Under the pieces are notes generated by a model. It made no database searches and was not told the origin of the DNA. It worked only from the letters and a program-made list of their open reading frames with translations. From assembly GCA_963668325.1 (NCBI GenBank), contig OY764222.1, positions 1,054,001-1,118,000 of the forward strand: a stretch of 64,000 bases of DNA, in the 5' to 3' direction. Positions 22,846 to 31,323 of the stretch are shown here, piece after piece. The number at the start of each line of letters is the position of its first letter. Position 1 is the first letter of the stretch. The DNA comes from MPNP01 sp963668325. Lineage in GTDB: Bacteria; Pseudomonadota; Alphaproteobacteria; Rhodobacterales; Rhodobacteraceae. Made by a program: the position numbers and the translations under genes.

Positions 22846-24501
22846 ATGGATCAAGGATTTTATTCTACCACCGAAGTAGAAGTTGTTAGAGAACATTTTT
22901 CTGCAACCGATCTAAATAAAGCTGATAAGTTTGGCTTGGTTCCACTTCATTGGTTTTCAATCTGCAATTCTTCCCCGAAGATATTAAAATCTTTGATTGA
23001 ACTTGGGGCAAATGTTGAGCAAAAGTCTGCTAACGGGTTAACTCCCTTGCACGGTGCTGCTGCCTATAATTCAAATCCTGATATTATTTGTACCCTTATT
23101 GAGGCCAAGGCATCTGTAAACACTCTTTCCGCTAGTGGATTAACCCCGCTTCACGGGGCGGCTGCCTACAACTCAAATCCAGAAATCCTAGAAGAATTGC
23201 TCAAGTCAGGGGCCTTGATTGATCAAAACTCCCCATCCGACATATCTCCCCTTCATGCAGCAGCAGCCAATAGCTCCAATCCCAAAATAATTAAGATCCT
23301 GGTGAGTAAAGGAGCCAAGGTTAACAGTGAGGATGAAAAAGGAAACACTCCTCTTCATATTGCAGTCTCAGCCAATAAAAAATCTGAAATCACAAAAGCT
23401 CTGCTTGAAGCTGAAGCAGAGGTTGATGTTCTGAATTCAGAGGGATTGACATCACTTCACCTTGCAGCAAGAGATAATCCCAATCCAGAGGTACTAAAAA
23501 CCTTGCTATCCTTTGGAGCAAAGACTGGGATACCCGACAAGAAGGGCAATTTACCCTATGATTTAGCTAAGGAATCAAATGCCAAAATTGCTGGTGCCCG
23601 GATATTTAAAAAACTGCGAACTCTACATCGGGAGAATTGGGGGACCAAAGAATTTTTCCAGGAAGCAGGTGCTGAGGATGTAGAAAGGTGCTTGAATCAA
23701 GGAGCAAAAGTTTCAGACAAAATTCTTCCTAACGGCTTAACACCACTGCACTGGGCTGCTAGATGCACCAAACATAAGGAGGTTATCGAAATCCTGTTAA
23801 AGAAAGGTGCAGAAATAAATGTTCCGGAAAGAACAGGATTGACTCCCTTGCACTGGGCAGTTCAAAATCCAAATATTCCTGTGGAAATAGTGGATATAAT
23901 GGTTCAAAATGGTGGCGATATCCATGTTCGAACCAAAAATACAAAATCTTCCCTAATTGAAACGGCTATACGTAATGCTACCAAGGGAGACGTATTAAAG
24001 TATCTGATTGAACTTGGAATTCCTGTTGAAAATGATGTGGAAAGAGGCCCTCCTTTGATCCACAGGGCAGTAACCAATACGCATTGTCCATTGGAGTTGT
24101 TCGAGATTCTTGTTGATCATGGAACTGATCCCACAGTATTGGATCGCTTGAAAAATACCACGCTACATTCCTCGTTGAAGTCCAATAAAATCAATATGAA
24201 ACTAATTCGAAAATTGATTTCAGTTGGAGTTGATCCAAATGCTCAGAACTCATTGGGTAACACTCCCTTGCACAGAATCGTCAGAATGAGCTCAAACATT
24301 CCAGCAATTGAATTTTTGATCAGTTCCGGTGGCGATCCCTACTTACCCAATTTCAAGGAAAAATCACCCTTTGACTTGGCTTCAGAATCTCTGAAGAAGC
24401 ACATCGGAAGGGTGGTTCAAAGGAATATGGAATTGAAACAAGCAGAGGCTGAAGCTGAAAGCGACGATTCAATAAATTCAGACCCAGTTTCTACCACTTG
24501 A
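22846..24501 (+). CDS. Ankyrin-repeat protein, about 14 repeats
   Basis: 551 residues made almost wholly of 33-35 residue ankyrin units with the G-TPLH-AA signature, such as GLTPLHGAAAYNSNP, which occurs twice nearly word for word. One interruption around residues 245-300 (KIFKKLR-like helical linker) divides two arrays of about seven repeats each. No signal peptide, membrane segment or enzymatic domain is visible, and the C-terminus is an acidic tail (EAEAESDDS). Probably a protein-binding scaffold in the cytoplasm, or an effector secreted without a classical signal. It sits in the same direction between ilvE and the dehydratase gene but is not evidently co-regulated with them. Confidence 0.88.
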   Translation: MDQGFYSTTEVEVVREHFSATDLNKADKFGLVPLHWFSICNSSPKILKSLIELGANVEQKSANGLTPLHGAAAYNSNPDIICTLIEAKASVNTLSASGLTPLHGAAAYNSNPEILEELLKSGALIDQNSPSDISPLHAAAANSSNPKIIKILVSKGAKVNSEDEKGNTPLHIAVSANKKSEITKALLEAEAEVDVLNSEGLTSLHLAARDNPNPEVLKTLLSFGAKTGIPDKKGNLPYDLAKESNAKIAGARIFKKLRTLHRENWGTKEFFQEAGAEDVERCLNQGAKVSDKILPNGLTPLHWAARCTKHKEVIEILLKKGAEINVPERTGLTPLHWAVQNPNIPVEIVDIMVQNGGDIHVRTKNTKSSLIETAIRNATKGDVLKYLIELGIPVENDVERGPPLIHRAVTNTHCPLELFEILVDHGTDPTVLDRLKNTTLHSSLKSNKINMKLIRKLISVGVDPNAQNSLGNTPLHRIVRMSSNIPAIEFLISSGGDPYLPNFKEKSPFDLASESLKKHIGRVVQRNMELKQAEAEAESDDSINSDPVSTT

Positions 24502-24534
24502 AGAAATAAATCTGTCCCACCCTAGGAAAATCTT

Positions 24535-25506
24535 ATGCTATTCAAGAAAGAGGAATTGGTTGCGGCCACGGAACTGGTTTATCAATCAATGGCACCAACC
24601 CCTCAAATACCATGGCCACTATTGCAAAAGGAAACAGGAATTGAGGTTTTGGTCAAACATGAGAATCATACTCCCATTGGAGCCTTTAAGGTACGGGGAG
24701 GAATAACCTTTATTGATTGGCTAAGAAAAGCCGAACCCAATATTGCTGGAGTTGTTTCTGCGACCAGGGGCAATCATGGACAAAGTCTTGCACGAGCTGC
24801 CAAACAAAACCAGCTAGCTTGTCGTATAGTAGTACCCCAGGGTAATTCAAGTGAAAAAAACCAGGCCATGAACAGTTTTGGGGCCGAACTGGTTGTATAC
24901 GGTAATGATTTCGATACAGCCAAAGAAGAGGCCTTGCGAATATCCCAAAGTGAAGAATTATATTTCGTACCGCCATATCATAAGGAGATGGTAAGAGGGG
25001 TCGCGACTTATGCTCTTGAGTTATTCACAAGCAATCCAGACCTCCATACTGTCTATGTTCCCATTGGTTGTGGCTCGGGGATTTGCGGAGTGATCTCAGC
25101 TCGTGATGCCTTGGGGTTGAAAACAAATGTTGTTGGAGTGGTTTCCAAAAATGCCAAGACAGCCAAGCTTTCCCTGGAGGCTAAAAAACTGGTCGAAACC
25201 AACTCAGCAAATACCTTTGCCGATGGAATCGCAGTCAGGGTTCCAGTAAAGGAGGCTTATGAAATTTATTCCAAGGGGGTGGAAAGAATTGTGGCAGTTT
25301 CGGATGAGGATATTCTAGCGGCAATCCATTCGCTTTTTCGTACAACACATAATGTTGCCGAGGGTGCCGGGGCAGCACCATTAGCTGCATTAAACAAGGA
25401 AAAGAGTCGGATGAAAGGCAAGGCTGTTGGTATTATCCTTACAGGTGGGAATATTGATTTGGATAAATTTAGAACGGTACTGGACGGTAAAATTCCGGTT
25501 TTTTAG
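24535..25506 (+). CDS. Threonine/serine dehydratase family protein (PLP fold II)
   Basis: 323 residues. PLP lysine in TPIGAFKVRGG (K52), substrate loop SATRGNHGQS (about 80-89), phosphate-binding glycines PIGCGSGICG (about 176-185), and near the C-terminus the serine-side IILTGGN motif. Deaminates Thr or Ser to a 2-oxo acid and ammonia, or a related hydroxyamino acid. No C-terminal ACT regulatory domain, so it resembles catabolic forms. A role in hydroxyectoine-type breakdown (EutB-like) is possible, but nothing nearby supports it. The position after ilvE would fit isoleucine metabolism. Confidence 0.82.
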   Translation: MLFKKEELVAATELVYQSMAPTPQIPWPLLQKETGIEVLVKHENHTPIGAFKVRGGITFIDWLRKAEPNIAGVVSATRGNHGQSLARAAKQNQLACRIVVPQGNSSEKNQAMNSFGAELVVYGNDFDTAKEEALRISQSEELYFVPPYHKEMVRGVATYALELFTSNPDLHTVYVPIGCGSGICGVISARDALGLKTNVVGVVSKNAKTAKLSLEAKKLVETNSANTFADGIAVRVPVKEAYEIYSKGVERIVAVSDEDILAAIHSLFRTTHNVAEGAGAAPLAALNKEKSRMKGKAVGIILTGGNIDLDKFRTVLDGKIPVF

Positions 25507-25715
25507 CCAATGTGAATTAAGAGGCTTTATTTTCTACCTTACCAATTGATCAAAAAAAATTTGGTTCAATATCTTATCCCTTGTATCTATGTTAGAACGT
25601 CAAGTAAAATAAAGGAAACCTTTCTATTTTGTCAGATTGTGATTTAGGCAAGGAAAATTATGTTATAAGATGGGATTATGATTGAATCCAGTTGGTTACT
25701 AAGGAGGTCTAAACT

Positions 25716-26135
25716 CTGACCCAAGAGAAAGAAACGGATTTAAATGAATCCATCCTGCAAGACCCTTCCCCCAGTTCTGTCCATCAACCCAGCTCAGAAA
25801 GTCTTCTTGATCTTATTTTGAAAGTTCTTGATGATAATTTGGCTCAGGAGACCGTTGAAATTGACCTTCGGGGTAAATCGACCATCGCAGATTTTATGGT
25901 TATTGCTTCCGGCAGGTCCAAGCGACAAGTTGTATCCATTGCCGAAAAATTAATTGAGACCCTCAAGTTGGAATACAAGATCAGGACCACGATAGAAGGT
26001 AAGGATGGTGGAGACTGGGTATTGATAGATGCAGGTGATATTATCATTCATTTGTTTCGACCGGAGGTAAGGAATTTCTACCAGATAGAAAAGTTGTGGT
26101 TGCCAACGGAATCACAGGCCAGGGAAAGTGAATGA
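25716..26135 (+). CDS. rsfS: Ribosomal silencing factor RsfS (Iojap)
   Basis: Binds L14 on the 50S subunit and blocks subunit joining in starvation. Conserved core LRGKSTIADFMVIASGRSKRQV, then DWVLIDAGDIIIHLFRPEVRNFY. No ATG or GTG opens the frame. A TTG at 25818 would cut away the first conserved helix (SLLDLILKVLDD). Reading upstream, a perfect AAGGAGGT (25701-25708) lies 7 nt before an in-frame CTG at 25716, with a stop just before it. I therefore place the start at CTG, giving 139 residues. Its end overlaps the rlmH start (ATGA). Confidence 0.85.
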   Translation: MTQEKETDLNESILQDPSPSSVHQPSSESLLDLILKVLDDNLAQETVEIDLRGKSTIADFMVIASGRSKRQVVSIAEKLIETLKLEYKIRTTIEGKDGGDWVLIDAGDIIIHLFRPEVRNFYQIEKLWLPTESQARESE

Positions 26136-26581
26136 ACATTACAATCTTGGCTGTAAATAAGTTGCGGTCAAGCCCTGAACTGGAATTAACTGAACATTAC
26201 CTCAACAGATATAGGAAATTAAGCCGAAACCAGGGACTTGGTAGTATCAAGGTTCTGGAAATCGAACCTGAAAGTTCCGGTAGCAAAAAACGTTCCCCAA
26301 AATGTCTCCAGAATCCTGTATGTTTACTTGATGAAAGAGGAAACAGGTTAACCAGCGGGGAGTTTGCCCTGAAGATAGCCTCATGGCGAGATGAAGGATT
26401 TGGTAACCTGACATTTGCGATTGGTGGTGACCAGGGTAAAAAGCAGCTACCGGATTTTGACCCTTTCTACACCCTTTCTTTTGGTCCAATGGTCTTCCCC
26501 CACAGGTTGATGAGGGTTTTGTTGACAGAGCAGCTATATCGAGCAGTTTCAATACTAGCAGGCTTGCCGTACCATAAATAA
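26132..26581 (+). CDS. rlmH: 23S rRNA (pseudouridine1915-N3)-methyltransferase RlmH
   Basis: SPOUT-class methyltransferase acting on helix 69 of the assembled 70S ribosome. 149 residues, near the usual 155. The C-terminal knot is clear: FAIGGDQGKK (about 96-105), then LSFGPMVFPHRLMRVLLTEQ and the terminal GLPYHK, as in E. coli RlmH. ATG overlaps the rsfS stop by four bases, so both ribosome-acting factors are co-translated, an order kept in most bacteria. Confidence 0.92.
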   Translation: MNITILAVNKLRSSPELELTEHYLNRYRKLSRNQGLGSIKVLEIEPESSGSKKRSPKCLQNPVCLLDERGNRLTSGEFALKIASWRDEGFGNLTFAIGGDQGKKQLPDFDPFYTLSFGPMVFPHRLMRVLLTEQLYRAVSILAGLPYHK

Positions 26582-26583
26582 AT

Positions 26584-26648
26584 TTAACTGGAAGTAGTCC
26601 GGCAGGTGCGTTGAAGATTTTGTGGGGTGTAATTATATTTCCAGTTAA
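26584..26648 (+). terminator. Inverted repeat after rlmH
   Basis: TTAACTGGAA (26584-26593) pairs perfectly with TTCCAGTTAA (26639-26648) across a 45-nt loop, 3 nt after the rlmH stop. It could end the rsfS-rlmH transcript, but the loop is long and no clear T-run follows, so this is weak. The rest of the gap to gpmI shows no gene. Confidence 0.3.
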
Positions 26649-26825
26649 CTGTCACGCTTCTTTAATGCTCAAACGATTACCAACGAAGCAAGATTCATTG
26701 ACCTTATGAAGAGATGCTAGAAATATCTTCATGGTATGAATTTAATTTCATAATGCGTCTGGCCCACATTATCTTGCCACCTATAAGTCTATAAACAATA
26801 AATTACATCCTAGGTTGAACATAAA

Positions 26826-28346
26826 ATGAAAAAGCAGGTAGCATTGTGCATCCTTGATGGATGGGGATTGAGGCAGGAAGTTGAGGGAAATGCCGTCGCC
26901 CTTGCCCATACCCCAAACTTTGACCGGTTAATGGCGACATGCCCTAATTCAACCTTGGTTACCCACGGTGAGGCGGTTGGATTACCTCCTGGGAGCATTG
27001 GTAACTCTGAAGTAGGACATCTGCATATCGGAGCCGGTCGAGTCATACAGATGGAAGTCCAAAGGATTAATCAGGCCATCAAATCAGGAGAATTCGGCCA
27101 GATGGAATCTCTGGTAAATTTGGCCAAAACAACAAAAGTTACTGGTAATGCGGTACATATCATCGGTATTGTATCTGATGTAGGTGTTCATGGCTTGGGA
27201 AGACATCTGATTTCTACGGTGAAAACCCTTGTTGGTTATGGTGCCGAGGTCAAGGTCCATGCCATAACGGATGGCCGGGATGCACCACCAATTAATGCCA
27301 GGAAAGACATCAAGCGCTTGCTTGAGGGTATTAATGGCCTCGCTGAGCTTTCTACCATTTCCGGCCGATATTACGCCATGGACCGGGACAATCGATGGGA
27401 TCGAGTAAAAAAAGCCTGGGATACAATAGTGTTTGGCAAGGGATTGGGTTCGGCCTCTGGGGACGATTGTGTAGTAGAATCTGTTGACAGGGGTGAAACT
27501 GATGAATTCATCCTTCCTACCAGTATAGGAGAATACAAGGGCATCAAGTCAGGCGACGGTATATTTTTTGTCAACTATCGATCTGATCGCATGCGGCAAT
27601 TATCAGCTTCTCTAGCTGATCCTGATTTTGATCAATTTAATGTGACAGATAGACCAACAATTTCCAAGGCCATTTCCATGGCAAATTATTTTACACCTCC
27701 AAAGGATTGGATTGAACCACTTTTTGGAAAAACCAGGATTACCAACACCTTGGGAGAGTGGGTAGCCAAGCAAGGGCTCATACAGATGAGAATTGCCGAG
27801 ACGGAAAAGTTCCCACATGTAACTTTCTTTTTGAATGGTGGCAAGGAAGCCAAGGAGGAAGGGGAAAAACGACTCATGCCCAACAGCCCTAAAGTGGCTA
27901 CATATGACTTGGCACCGGAAATGTCAGTCAAAGAGGTAAGTCAGGGTTTTGTTGATGCAGTCAAGAAGGGTTTTGACTTGATTGTCGTAAATATTGCCAA
28001 TCCTGACATGGTTGGCCATACCGGAAGTTTGTCTGCTGCTATCAAAGCTTGTGAAGCCACCGATCAGGCTTTGGGTACAATAGTGAATGCCATATCGTCA
28101 GTTGGTGGGGACCTGATCGTAACTGCCGATCATGGCAATTGTGAACTGATGATTGACAAGGAAACCGGTGGAGTACATACTGCACATACGACAAACCCGG
28201 TACCGGTAATTTTATTTACCAGCAATGAGTGCTCGAAATTAAAGGATGGGGGTAGTTTAATTGATTTGGCCCCCACTTTGCTTGATTTGCTAGGGCTAAG
28301 CAAACCAGAACAAATGACCGGAAATTCCTTGATTAATGGAATGTAG
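26826..28346 (+). CDS. gpmI: 2,3-bisphosphoglycerate-independent phosphoglycerate mutase
   Basis: Interconverts 3- and 2-phosphoglycerate in glycolysis with a manganese pair and a phosphoserine. 506 residues. CILDGWGLRQE at the start holds D11; the catalytic serine is S61 in GNSEVGHLHIGAGR. HAITDGRDAPP (about 143-153), GRYYAMDRDNRWDR and the C-terminal TADHGNCE metal block are all present. Length is typical. Lies between rlmH and ctpA as in other alphaproteobacteria, but the EnvC-like peptidase gene that often separates gpmI and ctpA is missing. Confidence 0.93.
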   Translation: MKKQVALCILDGWGLRQEVEGNAVALAHTPNFDRLMATCPNSTLVTHGEAVGLPPGSIGNSEVGHLHIGAGRVIQMEVQRINQAIKSGEFGQMESLVNLAKTTKVTGNAVHIIGIVSDVGVHGLGRHLISTVKTLVGYGAEVKVHAITDGRDAPPINARKDIKRLLEGINGLAELSTISGRYYAMDRDNRWDRVKKAWDTIVFGKGLGSASGDDCVVESVDRGETDEFILPTSIGEYKGIKSGDGIFFVNYRSDRMRQLSASLADPDFDQFNVTDRPTISKAISMANYFTPPKDWIEPLFGKTRITNTLGEWVAKQGLIQMRIAETEKFPHVTFFLNGGKEAKEEGEKRLMPNSPKVATYDLAPEMSVKEVSQGFVDAVKKGFDLIVVNIANPDMVGHTGSLSAAIKACEATDQALGTIVNAISSVGGDLIVTADHGNCELMIDKETGGVHTAHTTNPVPVILFTSNECSKLKDGGSLIDLAPTLLDLLGLSKPEQMTGNSLINGM

Positions 28347-28478
28347 ACTGACTCTTACTTATTTTACGAGAATTTCAGTAAAAATTATTTTATTTGAACC
28401 TTATGAAATGAAAGTTATATTTTTTTGAGAACCTATTGACCTGCGTTCTCCGTAGATTCCCTAATAGCTAGGACGATC

Positions 28479-29846
28479 ATGATTAAATTGAGATTACCCA
28501 GATTCCCTTTTGTTGTCGGCATATTGCTTGCTTTGGTACCTATCCAGCCAGGCTGGACCCAGTCAGATGATTCCGATTTTAATATCTATGAAAACATAGG
28601 ACTGATTTCCGAAACACTCAGCAGGATCAGCAATGGTTATGTGGAAGAGGTCGATAAGTCGGAATTGATTCAATCTGCCCTAGACGGAATGTTGAGTTCT
28701 CTTGATCCACATTCGGGGTATATTACACCTGAAGAAATGCTGGAAATGGAAGAACAGACCACAGGAGAATTTGGTGGGTTGGGCATCCAGGTAACAACCG
28801 AAAACGGTTATGTAAAGGTAATTTCTCCGATTGATGATACACCTGCTTTCGAAGCAGGAGTCCAGGCAGGCGATTTTATCATTGAAATTGATGGTGAGAC
28901 TGTTTTTGAAATGGATCTCCAAGAAGCCGTGGATAAAATGCGAGGTCCCCCTGGCGAAGATATTACCATTACAATCCTGAGAGAAAATGTCGATACTCCA
29001 TTCGAAGTTACTATAACTAGAGATATTATTCAGATTGAAGCTGCCGAGGTTCGGCGTATAGGGGATGTCATAATTGCCAGGGTTAAAACCTTCAGCCGCC
29101 AGTCAGTGCCAAATCTGGAAGAAGGATTTAAGGAAGTTGTTGCCGAATATGGCGATATCACTGATTTTTCTGGGGTCGTAATTGATTTAAGAAATAATCC
29201 AGGTGGATTACTCCAGAGTGCTGTCGGTGTTTCTGATCTTTTTCTTGAGAAAGGTGAAATTGTTTCAATCAGGCGAAGGGGTGACAAAACCAATACTTAC
29301 GATGCAGAAGAGTACTATAAGGGTGATATAGCCAAAGGTATCCCAATAATTATTCTTATCAATGACGGTTCGGCCTCAGCCTCCGAGATTGTAGCTGGAG
29401 CATTACAGGATAATGAAAGGGCCGCCGTGATCGGAACGCAAAGTTTTGGCAAAGGATCTGTCCAAACCATTATTGATCTGGATAACGAGAAGGGTGTTGA
29501 TACCAATAAACAACGAAAGTTTGGCGGGCTCAGAATGACCACAGCCAAATATTATACCCCCTCAGGTAAATCCATTCAGGGAAATGGTATAACCCCCGAT
29601 ATAGTTCTCCAGAGGCATTTCGATGAGGAAGACCCAGAGGAGGAAGAGGATACGAGATATTTCTTTTCCGAGTCCAAGTATGGCAACAGTCTGGAAAATG
29701 ATGGAATTCCGATCGACCAGGAGGAACAAGAGGAATTGGCTGAGGTAAATGAGGCGCTTGAAGGGTTAAGGAAATCAGATAACCAACTTGGCTATGCTAT
29801 TGATCTTATCCATGGCTTTGAAGCTTTGGGAACCGATAATTTCTAG
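28479..29846 (+). CDS. ctpA: C-terminal processing peptidase (S41, CtpA)
   Basis: Periplasmic serine protease with a signal peptide (hydrophobic FVVGILLALVPI, cleavage about GWTQ). A PDZ domain covers about 90-170 (GGLGIQVT, then GVQAGDFIIEIDG), followed by the S41 core with GSASASEIVAG (about 296-306; the nucleophile is a serine here) and K in GTQSFGKGSVQT (about 324), forming the Ser/Lys dyad. Trims or degrades cell-envelope proteins and regulates hydrolases. 455 residues, with an acidic stretch EEDPEEEEDTR near 390. The ATG lacks a strong Shine-Dalgarno site. Confidence 0.9.
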   Translation: MIKLRLPRFPFVVGILLALVPIQPGWTQSDDSDFNIYENIGLISETLSRISNGYVEEVDKSELIQSALDGMLSSLDPHSGYITPEEMLEMEEQTTGEFGGLGIQVTTENGYVKVISPIDDTPAFEAGVQAGDFIIEIDGETVFEMDLQEAVDKMRGPPGEDITITILRENVDTPFEVTITRDIIQIEAAEVRRIGDVIIARVKTFSRQSVPNLEEGFKEVVAEYGDITDFSGVVIDLRNNPGGLLQSAVGVSDLFLEKGEIVSIRRRGDKTNTYDAEEYYKGDIAKGIPIIILINDGSASASEIVAGALQDNERAAVIGTQSFGKGSVQTIIDLDNEKGVDTNKQRKFGGLRMTTAKYYTPSGKSIQGNGITPDIVLQRHFDEEDPEEEEDTRYFFSESKYGNSLENDGIPIDQEEQEELAEVNEALEGLRKSDNQLGYAIDLIHGFEALGTDNF

Positions 29847-29886
29847 TCCAAAGTAAGGGTCATTTTCCAGGTTCTTCGGAGGAATT

Positions 29887-30369
29887 TTGTACCTTGATAA
29901 AGTAGTAAACCTTCCTTACAGGAAGTGTGTCGGCATCATGTTGATCAATGATGAGGGTTTGGTTTTTGCCGGGCAGCGAATTGATGGAATTGCCGAGGCA
30001 TGGCAAATGCCACAAGGTGGAATAGACGAAGGAGAAGATACCTACTCTGCTGCTCTCAGGGAATTGGAGGAAGAAACAGGTATATCTTCCAAGCTGGTTA
30101 AATTTGTGGCCAAATCTACAGAATCATATTTCTATGATTTACCCACGGAATTGATTCCAAAACTTTGGGGCGGAAAATATCGGGGTCAGGAACAAAAATG
30201 GTTTCTGTTCAAATTTCTGGGAAAGGACAGCCAAATAAACATTAATACCCGTCACCCCGAGTTTTTGAATTGGCGGTGGATACCCATGGAGCAGTTGATT
30301 GAAAAAATAGTACCTTTCAAAAAGTCTGTTTATAGCTCTGTTATCGCAGATTTCAGGGATGCTTTTTGA
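29887..30369 (+). CDS. rppH: RNA pyrophosphohydrolase RppH
   Basis: Removes pyrophosphate from 5'-triphosphate mRNA and starts decay. 160 residues with YRKCVGIMLIN near the start, the Nudix box GGIDEGEDTYSAALRELEEETGI by position 44-66, and WFLFKFLG plus WRWIPMEQL in the C-terminal half, the RppH pattern. The start is TTG 29887, 5 nt after GGAGG; no ATG is available in frame upstream. Follows ctpA by 40 nt. Confidence 0.9.
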   Translation: MYLDKVVNLPYRKCVGIMLINDEGLVFAGQRIDGIAEAWQMPQGGIDEGEDTYSAALRELEEETGISSKLVKFVAKSTESYFYDLPTELIPKLWGGKYRGQEQKWFLFKFLGKDSQININTRHPEFLNWRWIPMEQLIEKIVPFKKSVYSSVIADFRDAF

Positions 30370-30423
30370 AGTCCAAACCCCTAAACCAGAATCCAATATA
30401 ATTTCATAATTTGAATTGCAGCT

Positions 30424-31296
30424 TTGTTTAAAACCGGAAGAAAAATTGATTACAAGACACTTGGTCTGGATTTGGGAGTGGATTATGTTCGCTTCCTGAC
30501 CGGCAAGGAGCATCTGCATTACGGGATTTGGGAAGAGGGAGTCGAGGTTTGTGCAGGGAACCTTTTGCGGGCCCAGGAATTATATACCGAGAAACTCATT
30601 TCCCATTTACCAGAAGGGAATCCACTCAATATACTGGATGTAGGCGGCGGGGCTGGTGAGACGGCCCTAACATTGAGTAAACTGGGGCACAAGCTTGAAA
30701 TTGTGGTTCCCAGCCCTCCCTTGGCAAAAAGGTGTGAGGCCAAGTTGGGGGCAAGTACGCCAGTTCATAATCTCGGCTTTGAAGAGTATGAAATAGACAG
30801 AAAATTCGATATCTGTCTTTTTTCTGAAAGTTTCCAATACATCCCATTGGAGATTTCCCTAAATAAAGCCTTGGATGTAACCAACCCTGGTGGCTTGATA
30901 TTAATTTCCGACTGCTTTCGAACACCCGAAGGGCATAGGAATAGGAAGAAATACCGTCCAGTAGGTGGCGGACATCCCGTTACAAGGTTTTATGAGGAAG
31001 TTGAGAAGGCCGGATTAGAAATTTCCTTTGAAGATGATATTACCGAAATGGTAGCTCCTTCCATAGAACTGGAATCGGATTTTTATAGATTTATTGGCAA
31101 TTCCATAGCCAGGATAGATCAGGAAGTTAAAGACAAGACACCCTTGATCAGAGGAACAATGACTTCAATCTTCAAGTCCCTGACCACCGAAAAATCCCGA
31201 GAGAAGTTGCGACAAAGGCTGGCCGGGCATCAAAGAAATAAAGTTGAGTTTTGTAAAAACAACTGTTACCTAATGGTGGGTATGGTGAATCCTTAG
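30424..31296 (+). CDS. Class I SAM-dependent methyltransferase (small-molecule type)
   Basis: 290 residues. SAM-binding motif I is ILDVGGGAGETALTLSK (about 68-84), later CLFSESFQYIPL and NPGGLILISDCFRTPEG. The region before (VRFLTGKEHLHYGIWEEG) resembles tocopherol/cyclopropane-synthase-like methyltransferases acting on lipids or quinones. The last third is helical (KSREKLRQRLAGHQ). The start codon is TTG 30424 with no strong ribosome site. Substrate unknown. Between rppH and an aminotransferase gene; no operon logic is evident. Confidence 0.75.
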   Translation: MFKTGRKIDYKTLGLDLGVDYVRFLTGKEHLHYGIWEEGVEVCAGNLLRAQELYTEKLISHLPEGNPLNILDVGGGAGETALTLSKLGHKLEIVVPSPPLAKRCEAKLGASTPVHNLGFEEYEIDRKFDICLFSESFQYIPLEISLNKALDVTNPGGLILISDCFRTPEGHRNRKKYRPVGGGHPVTRFYEEVEKAGLEISFEDDITEMVAPSIELESDFYRFIGNSIARIDQEVKDKTPLIRGTMTSIFKSLTTEKSREKLRQRLAGHQRNKVEFCKNNCYLMVGMVNP

Positions 31297-31323
31297 AACC
31301 CGTGAAGTTGATGGGAGATCACC

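Noticed and set aside
22846..24501. Repeats in this region as a CRISPR or DNA satellite
   Set aside because: The periodicity of about 102 nt is that of ankyrin codons, with third-position variation; it is protein-level repetition.
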